Origin: Nemophila menziesii | Lineage: Eukaryota; Streptophyta; Magnoliopsida; Boraginales; Hydrophyllaceae | NCBI GenBank assembly: GCA_029959085.1 | Contig: JARWIR010000016.1 | Span: 8,229,441-8,293,440, forward strand | DNA: 64,000 nucleotides | Direction: 5' to 3' | The notes under the pieces: model-generated | Database searches by the model: none | What the model was told of the DNA's origin: nothing | What the model saw: the letters and a program-made list of their open reading frames with translations, nothing else | In this document: positions 42,800-53,275 of the stretch, piece by piece | Numbering within the stretch: the first letter of the stretch is position 1 | How the letters are laid out: each line of letters begins with the position of its first letter | Position numbers and translations under genes: made by a program

Positions 42800-44290
42800 A
42801 CGTGTTGAACACCTGACAACCATTAACCGCGGGCTTTTACACACCCCGTCCTTCGGGGCAATGTTTCTTCAAAACATGATAGGAGCACCCACTTTCAAAC
42901 GAACGTGGTCCTTTGAAAACAGTGAGCAACAAATGAATGTGGTCCTTTGACAACAGTGAGCAACTAAAGAAGTTATTTCTCCACAGTTAGGGCTAGCAAA
43001 GTAAATGGCCCAATAGCAAAATCTCTTTTTCTTTCCGTCCAAAGCTGTTCCTTATTATTCCAAACAAAATGTTGTGGGGATTCTTAGTACGTAAATTTAC
43101 GTGCAAACTCATTATTCACACAACACACAAAAAATCATGTTAAGGTTGATTTTTGAACGCTTACCCTCGAAATAATATTATCTATTGAATCTTCTGGATC
43201 AAACACAACTTGATGCCCCCCCGGGACATGTAGATGTAAACGTAATACTATGGGGCATCTAGAAATGCCCCGTACCTGAAGGTACTTGGGTTAAAATGAA
43301 TTTAAAAAATTACAATAGATTGTGCAAAATTCATAAATAAATTATATATAAAAAATAAATCATTTTATTGTGTAACGGCACGCGGTTAATAGTTGCCAGG
43401 TGCTCAACAATGAGCAACAAATTAATGTGGTCCTTTGACAAAAGTGGGCAACAAACGAAGGTAAAATCTTTCTCCACGGTTAGGGCTAGCAAAGTACATG
43501 TCCCAATAGCAAAACCTCTCTTTCTTTCCGTCCAAAGATGATCCTTTTTATTCCAAACAAAATGTTTTGGGAATTCTTGGTACGTAAATTTACGTGCTCG
43601 CAACACACAAAAAATCCTGTTAAGGTTGATTTCTGAACACTCACACTTGAAATAATATCATCGATTGAATCTTCTAGATCAAACACAATTTGATGCCCCC
43701 TTAGGACATGTTGATGTAATCGTACTACTGTGGGGAATCTAGAAATACCTTATACCTGAAGGTACTTGGGCTAAAATGAATTAAAAAAATTACAATAGAT
43801 TGTGCAAAATTCACAATTAAATTATATATAAAAAATAAATCATTTTATTGTGTAACGGCACGCGGTTAATGGTTGTCAGGTGTTCAGCAGTGAGCAACAA
43901 ACGAATGTGGTCCTTTAACAACAATGAGCAACAAACAAAGGTAAAATCTTTCTCCACAGTTAGGGCTAGCAAAGTACATGGCCCAATAGCAAAACCTCTC
44001 TTTCTTTCCGTCCAAAGCTGGTCCTTTTTATTCAAAACAAAATGTTGTGGGAATTCTTGGTACGTAAATTTACGTGCAAACTCATTATTCGCGCAACACA
44101 CAAAAAATCCTATTAAGGTTGATTTTTGAACGCTTACCCTTGAAATAATATCATCTATTGAATCTTCTGGATCAAACACAATTTGATGCCCCCCCCGGGA
44201 CATGTGGATGTAATCGTACTACTGTGGGACATCTAGAAATGCCCCGTACCTGAAGGTATTTGGGCTAAAATGAATTTGAAAAATTACAAT
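42800..44290 (-). repeat. About 485-bp tandem repeat (three units) of a Helitron 3' region
   Basis: Unit boundaries (CTAGAAATGCCCCGTACCTG) at about 43259, 43739 and 44233; spacing 480 and 494 bp; the leftmost unit is partial and diverged. Each carries the same helicase fragment and the same hairpin end. Confidence 0.85.
43817..44203 (-). pseudogene. Helitron helicase fragment (best-preserved unit)
   Basis: Reads VFDPEDSIDDIISRVSVQKS, FARKFTYQEFPQHFV and KDQLWTERKRGFAIG, then a degenerate '[11 protein letters not shown]'. In plant Helitron RepHel proteins the order VQKS...LTYxEFPxxFVW...W.xRKRGxxIGR...LRTVNG is typical, so this is a piece just before the PIF1 helicase core. Related pieces occupy 43331-43686 and about 42960-43220. 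All are short and shifted, so none is functional. Confidence 0.72.
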
Positions 44291-44921
44291 AGATTGTGCA
44301 AAATTCATAATTAAATTATATATAAAAAATAAATAATTTTATTATTTGTAAGTTTTAGCTAAATAAAAATGATAAAAATATATCAAAAAGTAACAAAATC
44401 AAAATGTGTAAATTGTATACAATTAAATTTTTTAATCTCCGAGACAGAAGTATCATCTACAACTTCTTTTTCCTTTTTCTCAAGCTTTTTTTTTCCTGTA
44501 AAAAAAAGGTAATTAATCCATCAAAACAGTTAATTCCAAAAATATAAATTCATCAAATAAATATATATAAACGTAAAAATATTTACTTGAGCTAAAATAA
44601 ATTTAAAAGAATTAATGATTAAATCTGAATGTTTTAAGACTAACTGATTAATAGGATTGAAAGAGAAAATGTAGAGAATCAAAATTAAGAGAAAGGTTGA
44701 TGAGAGGAGAGAGAGGGTGTTGTAATTATTTTTCCATACTTTATTTCGAATAAGTGTTTATTAAAAATGTAAAAAATTAGTGTGTTTGAATTACATTTTG
44801 ATTGACAGATTATTTGAATAACACAAACCAAACGGAGTTTAAGTTTTGAGAAGGTTAAGGAATTTAATGAGGGATTTATAAGCTATTTGGGGGAAGAGGG
44901 AAAATAGGACATGATAGATTT

Positions 44922-45118
44922 TACATAATTTATTATCCTAATGATTCCAAATATGTTCGATTAAGGAATCCAAAAACAAAAGATGGTCAAATTTATCTAA
45001 AACAAAAATATATGACTATCCAAGGGTTCAGATCCTACCACTTGTCACCAAACAAAAGTCACATCATAACTCCTACTCTAACCCAATTATTATGACTTTC
45101 TGAACAACCACGTGCATA
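44922..45118. other. Resumed flank of longin copy 3
   Basis: Matches 19300-19490 of copy 1 (AACAAAAGATGGTCAAATTTATC, ACTTGTCACCAAACAAAAGTCACA), showing that the Helitron array and the next element are separate insertions into one duplicated flank. Confidence 0.6.
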
Positions 45119-45400
45119 GTTAAAAAAGGAATTTTTTCAATTTTTTTTTCTTTTTGACGAGGAATTTTTTTAATATTATACCAAATATATAAAAGAATTG
45201 TAAAAATATATCAAAAATAATAATAATTACAATAATATACCAAATTGGCATCTGGGTTGTCGATTCAGAAATGAATTGGCATCCCAATTGCCGAGTTACT
45301 TTTTAATTTTTTTTAATTGTTATTTTGTTTTGTTTAATAATTTATATATATATAATTAGTAATAATTTGTTTATATACAATTCCAGTATTATTTAATGGA

Positions 45401-46312
45401 GTAATTAGAGATAAATGTTTTTTTAATGATGTTTTTAATTTTTTTAAGCTTCTAATTTTCTTATTTAGAGATAAATGCCTAATAGAACAATTATTTATAG
45501 AAAACATCCCCTTTATATTTTTTATACCTATACTATTCTTATTATTAAATATATTATTTTATTTTAATTCAATATTTATTTTTAAATCTTAAACAAATAA
45601 TATGGTATTTCCACCACCACCACCACCACCACAACCATCACCACCTCCTCCATCACAACCACCACTACAACCACCACAACCATCACCACCTCCACCACCA
45701 CCACCACCACCACCTACTACTAATTTCATCACACACGCGCATCCGTGAATTTTTTTTAAAATTACCATAACTAATTCAAAAAAATCAGAAAAAAATCATA
45801 TTTAGATAAATCAAATTAATATCTACGTCTATGATTTTTTTCAGAATTTTCGAAATTTTTTGGTTTTTTTGTTTTTTTAAAATATTTTTAATTCGCAGAA
45901 CATGGAATTCCATGTTTTAAACAGTGAATTTCGTGTTTGCGGGAAACAAATTTCTTATATCAAACCATGGAATTCCATGTTTATAACATGGAATTCCATG
46001 TTCTGCGAATTAAAAAAATTCAAAAAATTCAAAAAATTCTGAAAAAAATCATAGACGTAAATATTAATTTGCTTTATCCAAATATATAAATTTTTTATTT
46101 TTTTGATTTTTTTAAAATTAGTTATGACGATTTTAAAAAAAATTCACGGACGAGCGCGTGTGTTTATTAGTTTTTGTTTTTTTTTCTAATTTCTTTTTTT
46201 TAATTGTTAATTATAAAGGTAGTTTGGGATGGGACATTTTTCTATAAAAAATCTTATTACAGACACATTTTTTTAAATAAGTTTTTTAATAGGCATTAAT
46301 CTCTAATTGGCT
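45401..46312. mobile_element. Foldback element inside the left TIR, with CCA repeat and EcoRI-type palindromes
   Basis: Ends GGAGTAATTAGAGATAAATG and (reverse strand) AGAGCCAATTAGAGATTAATG. The inner inverted arms (45727-45922 against 45984-46163) carry CACACGCGC.TCCGTGAATTT and TACGTCTATGATTTTTTTCAGAA. Around the centre AACATGGAATTCCATGTT (perfect palindrome) occurs three times near 45899-46006. (CCA)n at 45611-45717. No coding content. Not assigned to a superfamily. Confidence 0.6.
45611..45717 (+). repeat. (CCA)n microsatellite
   Basis: CCACCA-type repeat with CAA and TCA interruptions, about 105 bp. Confidence 0.9.
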
Positions 46313-46798
46313 CTAATTTAATTTTATGAATATATATTATTTGTTATAATTTAAATATATTTCTTGTTAGATTAGATTAAGGAAATTATTTGTTAGAAGT
46401 AATATAAATTAAATTGTTGTATTATTTAGACTTATTATGTTATAAGTAGATAATATATAAATTATTATTGCATTATTTAGCTTCAATTTTTTTCTAGAAT
46501 TAGTTTAAATTAAATTAAGGTCAATTATCCAAAGGGTCTTAAGGAGAATCATAGTGCCATATAGGAACCAAGTGATTCATCTCTCCTACTTAGAGGCTCC
46601 AAATTTGACAAATATCATTACTACCCTTGTAGTGTAAATAAGACAAAAAAAAAAACAGATTCCTCTCTCTCCTCCATTACCATTACTCTCTCTTCCACTA
46701 CCATTAATCTCTCTCCTCCTTTATCAATTTTTTTCTCTCCTCCTTCATTAACTATCAATAATTTCCAGCTCCGACCACCACCGACCACCACCGGATAA

Positions 46799-47020
46799 AG
46801 TACTGAGCATGGAAAAAGTACTGAGCATGAAAAAAGTACTGAGAATGGAAAAAGTACTGAGTATGGAAAAAGTACTGAGTATTGGAAAATTTGCTGATTA
46901 TTTGAATTTTTTTGCTGAACCGCTTTACTGAGCATGCTCGTTTGCTCAGTAACTTTATTGAGCATGCTCGTATGCTCAGTAACTTTACTGAGTATGCTCA
47001 GTAAGTTTATTGAGTATTTT
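46799..47020. repeat. 18-bp tandem repeat and ACTGAGCATGCTC palindrome cluster
   Basis: GTACTGAGCATGGAAAAA repeats five times (46799-46886); then TACTGAGCATGCTCGTTTGCTCAGTA-type units recur three times about 30-50 bp apart. ORFs on the minus strand here (46621-47124) read the repeat (FPYSVLFPFSVLF) and are not credible as a gene. Confidence 0.85.
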
Positions 47021-47636
47021 CTTAAAATTGCATATAAATAGTGTTGAAATGCCAACAATTGTAATACTATCACATTCCTATATTGAAATTGTATTAAAGA
47101 AAAAAAATTAAGTAAACAATACAAATAATATTAATTTTCTAATACTAAAATTATTACAATAATTAGTATTAAAAAAAATAGATAACAACAAATCAAAAAA
47201 AAAGCAAGCTTTCCATTGCTTTTTGTTCAACACTGCCGAAACCCTATTGCAAAAATAAAATAAAATAATAATAAGCAGATCCAACAAAGCATGCCTCCAA
47301 TTGCTTTTTGTTCAACACGTATCAAAAAGCTTCCATATTTTGCTGCAAGAAATGATATAATATTCAAAAATACCCTTTTTGTTTCTAATAATTAATTTAT
47401 TGACCCCAAAAGTTAACCTGCATGCTATGAAACCACCATGGCAGAGTACCAATACAAATATCAACGTCCTTTTCACAGTTGAACATCTCAGCATCACCAC
47501 CACCATTTTTTCCGCAAATAAATGTTGCATGAGCCCAACACTTTGACAAGATCCATGTTTATCACTTTGACCAGATCCAATTTTATCAATTTGACCAGAT
47601 ACAAAAGAAAAGGAAAAAGAAAGACCGGAGCTCAGC

Positions 47637-47951
47637 TTGATGGAGCCCCCTCATTTCAAGGTTCCAGCTCAGACTTACCAAATCCAAATCGATAGCGACG
47701 ACTCGGTCTCTACTCACACCATCAGACGAACCCTAAGCTCCGCCTTCTCTCGCTTCTACACCTCACTTTCTCTCTCTACACCACCACCACTACCGTCAAA
47801 CTTCTTTCTCCTCCGACTCCGCCATCTCGCAGCATCTCGACGGAACTCTGCCTTTCTTCACCGGAAAACTTCCCTCAAACATTTCTCACACCGGATTTGG
47901 TCGTTGCCGTTCTCAGCTTTGTGCTCAGATCTGACGGGGAGAGAAAGATAG
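47637..47951 (+). CDS. Small unrecognised ORF inside the nested Mutator-like element
   Basis: 104 codons (MMEPPHFKVPAQTYQIQIDS...). The region is richer in G+C than its surroundings and rich in Ser/Leu/Arg/Pro. It could be a captured 5' exon, as such elements often carry, or chance. No domain recognised. Confidence 0.25.
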   Translation: MMEPPHFKVPAQTYQIQIDSDDSVSTHTIRRTLSSAFSRFYTSLSLSTPPPLPSNFFLLRLRHLAASRRNSAFLHRKTSLKHFSHRIWSLPFSALCSDLTGRER

Positions 47952-48478
47952 GAGAGAGGAGGGAGGATAGAGAAATAGTATTTAGGGTTTTAATTTTTTT
48001 GATAAAATTAGTATATATATAGGAAAATAAAATATAAATGGGGGTAATAAGGTAATTGGGATATTTGATTTATAGTGTAAAATTTAGTTTGTGGCCTTTA
48101 GTAAGAAGAAGGTATAGACCCGGTCTTGTTGGGTCTTGAGGTTGTGTCTTCAAGACCTCTTGGGTAATAATCTCATTAAATTATTATTGCATTATTTAGA
48201 TTTTTTTCTAGAATTAGTTAAAATTATATTATTGTTGTATTGTTTAGATTTACTTTGTTTTGTTGTGTAGTTTAAATAAAATATTTTAAAATTATATTAA
48301 ATTAATTATAAAATTTTAGGATTTAGGTTTATTTTAGTGAAAATAGAATATTAATAAAAAAAATTTGAAGAAAAAATAAATGATTTATTTTATATTTAGG
48401 TAAAAGTAAAATAGAAAGGTTTTTGGTTGATAAATTTATGATTTTTGTTTGATTTAATTAATGAGTTTGGATTAAAAG

Positions 48479-48817
48479 ATGGTGAGAGTACAAGGCGAAG
48501 GTAGTAGTTCCAAGGAACCGTTCGATGAAAATTTGCTATGGCTTCAAGATAATCATAAAAGTCAGATCATTTGGAAGGTAATTTAGATTTGTTTAAAATA
48601 ATTTTTGTTAGACTTTAATTATTAATTATACTTTATTAATTGTAATCCATATATTAACATTCAAATCATGAGTACAACCTTCGATACTACGCTAATGCGC
48701 CGTGGGCCCTAGTTGACCCCCGAGTGAAGCGTCTTGTCTCAGATGCAGGTTTTGGATTTGAAAGGTGGCGGCACGAGACACATACATTTTTAATGTGTAG
48801 TGGTGAGAATACGGTAA
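48479..48817 (+). pseudogene. Plant mobile domain (PMD) gene fragment, two exons
   Basis: Exon 1 48479-48577: MVRVQGEGSSSKEPFDENLL...WLQDNHKSQIIWK, donor GTAATT. Exon 2 from about 48671: YNLRYYANAPWALVDPRVKR, LVSDAGFG, FERWRHETHTFLMCSGENT, with a possible donor at the end. 'DPRV...AGF' and 'ERWRPETHTFH'-type strings are the hallmark of the plant mobile domain (aminotransferase-like) found in MAIN/MAIL proteins and in transposons. Between AGF and ERW the family normally has about 25 more residues, so this copy has an internal deletion, and everything after the first block is missing. Confidence 0.68.
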
Positions 48818-49344
48818 ATTGAAGCTAAATAATGCAATAATAATTGAATTTAAACTATTTTAGAAAAAATCTAAATAATGCAATAATAATTTAATTTAAG
48901 CTAACTCTAGAAAAAAATTAATTGAAGCTAAATAATGCAATAATAATTTAATTTAAGCTATTTATAACAAAATAAGTCTAAATAATACAACAATAATTTA
49001 ATTTATATTACTTCTAACAATATATTCAAAATAATATTTAAATAATTTTCTTTTATCTAATCTAACAAGAAATATATTTATCAAATTATAATAAATAATA
49101 TATATTTATAAAATTAGATAATACTAGAATTATATATAAACTAATATATTACTAATTATATATATAAAACTATTAAACAAAATAACAATTAAAAAAATTA
49201 AAAAGTAATGGCAATTGGGATGCCAATTCATTTCTGAATCGGCAACCCAGATGCCAATTTGGTATATTAATGCAATTTTTTTTGGTATATTCTTACAATT
49301 CTTTTATATATTTGGTATATTATTAAAAAAAAACTCGTTAAAAA

Positions 49345-50430
49345 GGTTATGTGCAACCGCTGTTAGATACCTTAGGATATAAGGATACAGAGTTTCATCC
49401 CAAATAATTTATATCAGAAACCTCTTCGAGTGTTGTCTCGATATATCTCTAAAATGTGGCAAGAACCCTTACGTTTCTTTAATATATAGGTAGAGCATGA
49501 GGATTATGGGGAATTAGTAAGAGGAGAATGGGATAGAATGTTGTTGGGACAAAAAAATTTGTGGTTTGTAAAAAAATGAGTAGCTTGAACCTTGAAGTTC
49601 GACTTGAGAAGTCTTATACGAAACACTTTTCTCATATATCTGAGAGCTAAAAGAGCAAATGAAATGATGGGAGAAATCGAGATTAGGCTCCAATTAAATG
49701 TGTGAAATACTCATTGGCGGACCTTCATTGGGCCAAGAGGGGAGAAATCGAGATTAGGCTCTTATACGAATTTAAAATTTATTAATAAAATTATTAGATA
49801 AAATTTAATTTTCTTTCATATGAATAAAATAGTTAATGTCTTTCTTAAATTTTGATTCTTTTAATTTACTCCATCGCTAAAACTCTCTAGAAATCTATGT
49901 TACACAGTGTTTTTTTCTTTTTTTTTGAATCGCTTTTTATGCTACATAGTACATAGGGAAGGAATTAGTATTACTAGTATTTACATTGATTACATCAAAT
50001 GTATTTTAATATTGATATTTACGTAAATATGAACTAGTTTAAATAACTAAAAAAAAAGAGATGTACCCAAGTTCACTATACGTCCCCAAAAAAAAAACGG
50101 AGTCGTTGCCCCGAACCCCCATATATTTCAAGCCCCCTCTCAACTTTTGTCATGGATCCGCCCCTGAAAATACTAATATATTTGAGAAAATTGTGGAATT
50201 TCATAAACAAGCGACTAGACTTGAGAATGTACCATTAAGTTTTTCATCAAAAGTCCAAATACGGGCATGCGCTTAAAAATGACCGTTATAATAAAGTTTT
50301 TCATGACCTTGTAAAAAAGATTGAGGAAAAAATATATTTCTAAGTTTATGCTTCCTAATAGTTTTTATACAATATCTAATAGTTGATAGGATATATTTTA
50401 CTAGTTATATTTTGTCTAAGTAAAAGTATG
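49345..50430 (+). pseudogene. LINE debris of copy 3 (with MITE insertion)
   Basis: Counterpart of 19500-20160: 'RAKRANEMMGEIEIRLQ' and the following CAAAAGTCCAAATACGGGCATGCGCTTAAAA block align to copy 1. It is heavily degraded, and continues past the MITE at 50167. It confirms that the longin-gene duplication carried LINE debris with it. Confidence 0.5.
49712..50166. mobile_element. hAT-like MITE
   Basis: 455 bp with ends CATTGGCGGACC and (reverse) CAGGGGCGGATCC, flanked by GAAATACT (49704-49711) and AAAATACT (50167-50174), an 8-bp target duplication with one change. Copy 1 keeps the empty site (GAAATACTACAATATTTG at 19836). CAGGGGCGGA-type ends and 8-bp targets are typical of plant hAT elements. 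Inside, at 49741-49762, is a 22-bp stretch identical to the flanking LINE debris at 49669-49690. Confidence 0.8.
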
Positions 50431-52719
50431 GCTAATTGTTTACATTGAAATGTTTAGATGAAGTATCAGATTGTAAATGAAAGCTTAATTGAAAAACAAG
50501 TGAAACAATATAGAGAAAAGATAAACTATATTGATAATAAGGCTTGCATTTTTCAAGTGATTACATAATGATCTCAATTAACACTATTAATCCCAAGAGT
50601 AACATGTTCGCTCTTCTTTCCCCATTACTCCTACAATCTGAAACTTCTTGGCTTATATTTGCAGGCCCTCTATTAACATAACGAGCATCGTGTCTTCTTA
50701 GTGTCCTACGCCTGAGAACTGCTATGGGAATATAGTGGGCAAACCTCATTCACTCTATTTGAGGGGTGTGGTGAAAGACCTCAAACATCCTATTGAGTGT
50801 ATTTCTTGTCTTCTTACCTCGTTACCTTCCGAGGTCTTGGCAGTTTTCTTGATCTTTGAGGAGAGTGGGTTGCGTATTGAAGATAAAAGGTGATGCCTTT
50901 TCCATCTAATGTTGCATGATATTTTCTCTCTACAAGATACCACTTTAAATCTTGAGGTTCTTCCTCTTCGAAGAAGACATGGATTTGGTGATATTGGACC
51001 TATTTAGTGGGAACATGGCTTTATTGTCTTCTCAATGAGCATCGAGGCAAGTGTTTTGGTAAGGCTACCAATACTTTGGTTAATATCTCCACCCAATATG
51101 TCCATTCTAGACAGATGCTTTTAGCAGTTTGGTTTTTCCTTAAAAAAAGAGTCGTTGAAGCTTCACTTAGGTTTTTCTCCTATAACCGCTGATTTACATA
51201 AGTTTGAACATTGATAGGACTTGCTTTTCTAAAGTTATATCTCTTCACTATTGTAACCATATACCTATAGAACATCGCTTATATATGATCCTCTGCCTTG
51301 GCTTGCTATTTCCCTCTTCTAGCGATTATTTTGAGTTTTATGGCCCCCATCTTAATACTTCAAGGTTGCTCTCCTTCCCGTTAGGTCTTAAATTCTATAG
51401 GAAGGAAGTTAAACTAGATTGAAGAAATTTAAACCTTTTCCAAACTGCGGGCACTTCTATCATGCACTTCAGGATGCAGTTGGTAAGTTGAACGCTTCCT
51501 ATGTGGCCTATGATACAGTGGTCAGGGTAATGGATAAGTTGTGTGATAAAAAAACTGTGCACTATCATCTAGAGCAATTGATCATGAACGTTCTTCCAAA
51601 TGAAATAGCTAAGATTTCATCTCTTTGGGAGACCATCGGGGCCCAAGGAGACTAAGAATTGTCTAAGGCCACTGGTCACCCTGGGAGGAATATGTTTATG
51701 GCTTCGTAACACGAAGTTTCAAAAAATGGTTGAGCATTCTCAAGGTGTCTTCCAACTTTATGACAAGATATGTGTTATCCATCCTTAGGATGAGTGGATT
51801 TTTAGGAGAAATATTCCTCCTTAGAATCGAGGATGGATTTCCCCGGATTTGACAGCTTTCCTATACCTTTAACTAACCCCCAGGAGGAGGACAAATTTCT
51901 TAGGAAATCTATTTTCCATTTGGCACTTGATGCTACTCTTTTGTAATTGGCAATTATCAATCCATATTTCTTCTTCATTAGAAATCCTAACAATTCTATA
52001 TCTATTTCTTCTCTCTTTAGTACATGAGCAATAATACTTAGTATTTTTATCACTCATTTAAACCACATATTTCTAGATCTTTCTTTGCAGTAGTTTTCTT
52101 CTCTTTTTTAAGTTTCTTCTAAATCTTTTACTATATTATTATATACAACCCACTTATGATTAGAATCATTAGTGTTTGATATAATTTCTAATTTTCTAAT
52201 AAGTTTCTCAAATTGGATTTATTTATTCCCAAATATATTAGTATTCCAAATCTTAAGTTCTTAACTACATTTTCTTAACTTGTGGTTAAAATAAATAGTA
52301 GGGTTACCCCTTAAAGTTTTATGTTCATTATGTACTTTTTAATACTATTTAAACAATCATTTTAAAGAGTTCAAAAGGTTTCAAAGTAAAACCTTTTTTT
52401 ATATTTGTTATCATTTTTGTAATGGTGTAGGACCAACGACAATGGTCAGAGCCTATTGCTGGGATAACAACTACGCCCAGTCATAATTGTGAAGGACACT
52501 ATATATCTTTGCTTTATAAGTTTATTCTCGGATCTTATATTAGTCCAAGAATATTTACATTCAAAAGAGGGTGTTTCCTAAAAAATATTGAGGTTTATGA
52601 ATTTATTAAATTTATTAATAGATTCTTTGTGTTATATTACCACATATTTTTTTCACTTAAAATCTTATGCTATTAAAATTCCGTAGACCTCTTTGACTTT
52701 TTTTAAAGTACACCTAAGA
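50431..52719. other. Unassigned region, some of it GC-richer and ORF-like
   Basis: Between about 50570 and 51760 the composition is less AT-rich and several short frames look coding-like in plus sense (RGVVKDLKHPIECISCLLTS, then DTTLNLEVLPLRRRHGF; MKKFKPFPNCGHFYHALQDA...VMDKLCDKK at 51419-51655), broken by stops. I recognise no family. It could be a decayed captured gene. 51760-52719 shows nothing. Confidence 0.3.
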
Positions 52720-52810
52720 TCTCGAAGTTATTTTGACTCCAACTAGATTCAATACCAGTATCTCTTGGTCTCCACATAGTAGTCTAACCACTAGACATAC
52801 CATCGATTTT
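52720..52810 (-). repeat. tRNA-derived SINE-like fragment
   Basis: On the minus strand 'TATGTCTAGTGGTTAGACTAC' resembles an A box region of tRNA, and about 30 bases on 'ACTGGTATTGAATCTAG' resembles a B box (GGTTCGAATCC). That spacing is right for a pol III promoter, and no tRNA cloverleaf is evident. The 3' end and target duplication were not identified. Confidence 0.35.
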
Positions 52811-52955
52811 ATTGAATTGGCCTTTTCACTATCATTAGAATTCACATACACATAAGTGTTATAATAGGCATCCCTAAGACATTCATCATAATACAATTAA
52901 TAAAGTCGGGCAACTATCTAGTATTTCAATTTTAACAGATTTCAAGAACATTATA

Positions 52956-53275
52956 TCTATATAATATTGGAGAAGGGCCAACGGCCCTAAATGTAAATTC
53001 ATAAAAGTAGAAGGTTAACTAAATTTCTCACACAGAGAAGAATAAAAAAAAGATACCTTGCAAGAAATCTACTATAATAAAGAAGAGATTGTCTATATTC
53101 ATTTGCAGAGTTGAGAGCAAAAGCAGAAGCTGGTTGAGATTCCAAATGAGCAGTTTCACTTCATAATCATCAGTGATCGAACCTCGTTTCGACACTCAGT
53201 CACTCTCTGATCCTTATACAACCTTTTTCTAAATCAATATTGTTAAAGCGCCTTCAGGCACAGGTTCATACCTAG
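52956..53275 (+). mobile_element. Small non-autonomous Helitron
   Basis: 320 bp, starting TCTATATAATATTGG after an A and ending CTAG before a T, as Helitrons do. About ten bases before CTAG is a hairpin GCGCC-TTCA-GGCAC (one mismatch), the same motif as the hairpins at 42001-42025 and 43259 onward. Near the start, GGGCCAACGGCCC makes a second hairpin. No coding capacity. Confidence 0.7.

Larger units (their letters stand above)
41832..44921 (-). mobile_element. Helitron-type insertion with tandem 3' ends
   Basis: The flanks match copy 1 (near 19285): GAGTTTTTAATTA on the left and TTTTACATAATTTAT on the right are adjacent there, so about 3.1 kb was inserted at an A/T junction. On the minus strand 42025-42001 reads GTGCTTTCAGGCACGGGC..CTAA followed by T: a hairpin, then a CTRR end and the expected T. 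Three related hairpin-CTAG ends (GTACCTTCAGGTAC...CTAG) lie inward at 43259, about 43739 and 44233. Between them are minus-strand fragments of a Helitron Rep/helicase. The exact 5' TC end is not certain, and 41832-42000 may be a separate small insertion. Confidence 0.6.
46518..48174. mobile_element. Nested Mutator-like TIR element with perfect 9-bp target duplication
   Basis: 1657 bp between two copies of ATTAAATTA (46509-46517 and 48175-48183). The left end AATTATCCAAAGGGTCTTAAGG pairs with the reverse complement of the right end (ATTACCCAAGAGGTCTTGAAG). Removing it rejoins a repeat that occurs intact elsewhere in the host element (TGCATTATTTAG...TCTAGAATTAG). Contents: 18-bp repeats and GAGCATGCTC palindromes (46799-47020), and C/T-rich ORFs. 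Confidence 0.8.
45130..49336. mobile_element. Long-TIR Mutator-like element carrying a plant-mobile-domain gene fragment
   Basis: The outer arms are inverted repeats: 45160-45400 continuing at 46313-46517 on the left, and 48820-49336 on the right, about 450-500 bp each (ATACCAAATATATAAAAGAATTGT and GCATCTGGGTTG-CCGATTCAGAAATG are good landmarks). GTTAAAAAAGG (45119-45129) and GTTAAAAAGG (49337-49346) flank it, a probable 9-11 bp target duplication. The left arm is interrupted by a foldback element (45401-46312) and the body by another TIR element (46518-48174). Length of TIR, target size and the captured plant-mobile-domain exons fit the MULE superfamily; no MURA transposase is present. Confidence 0.72.
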
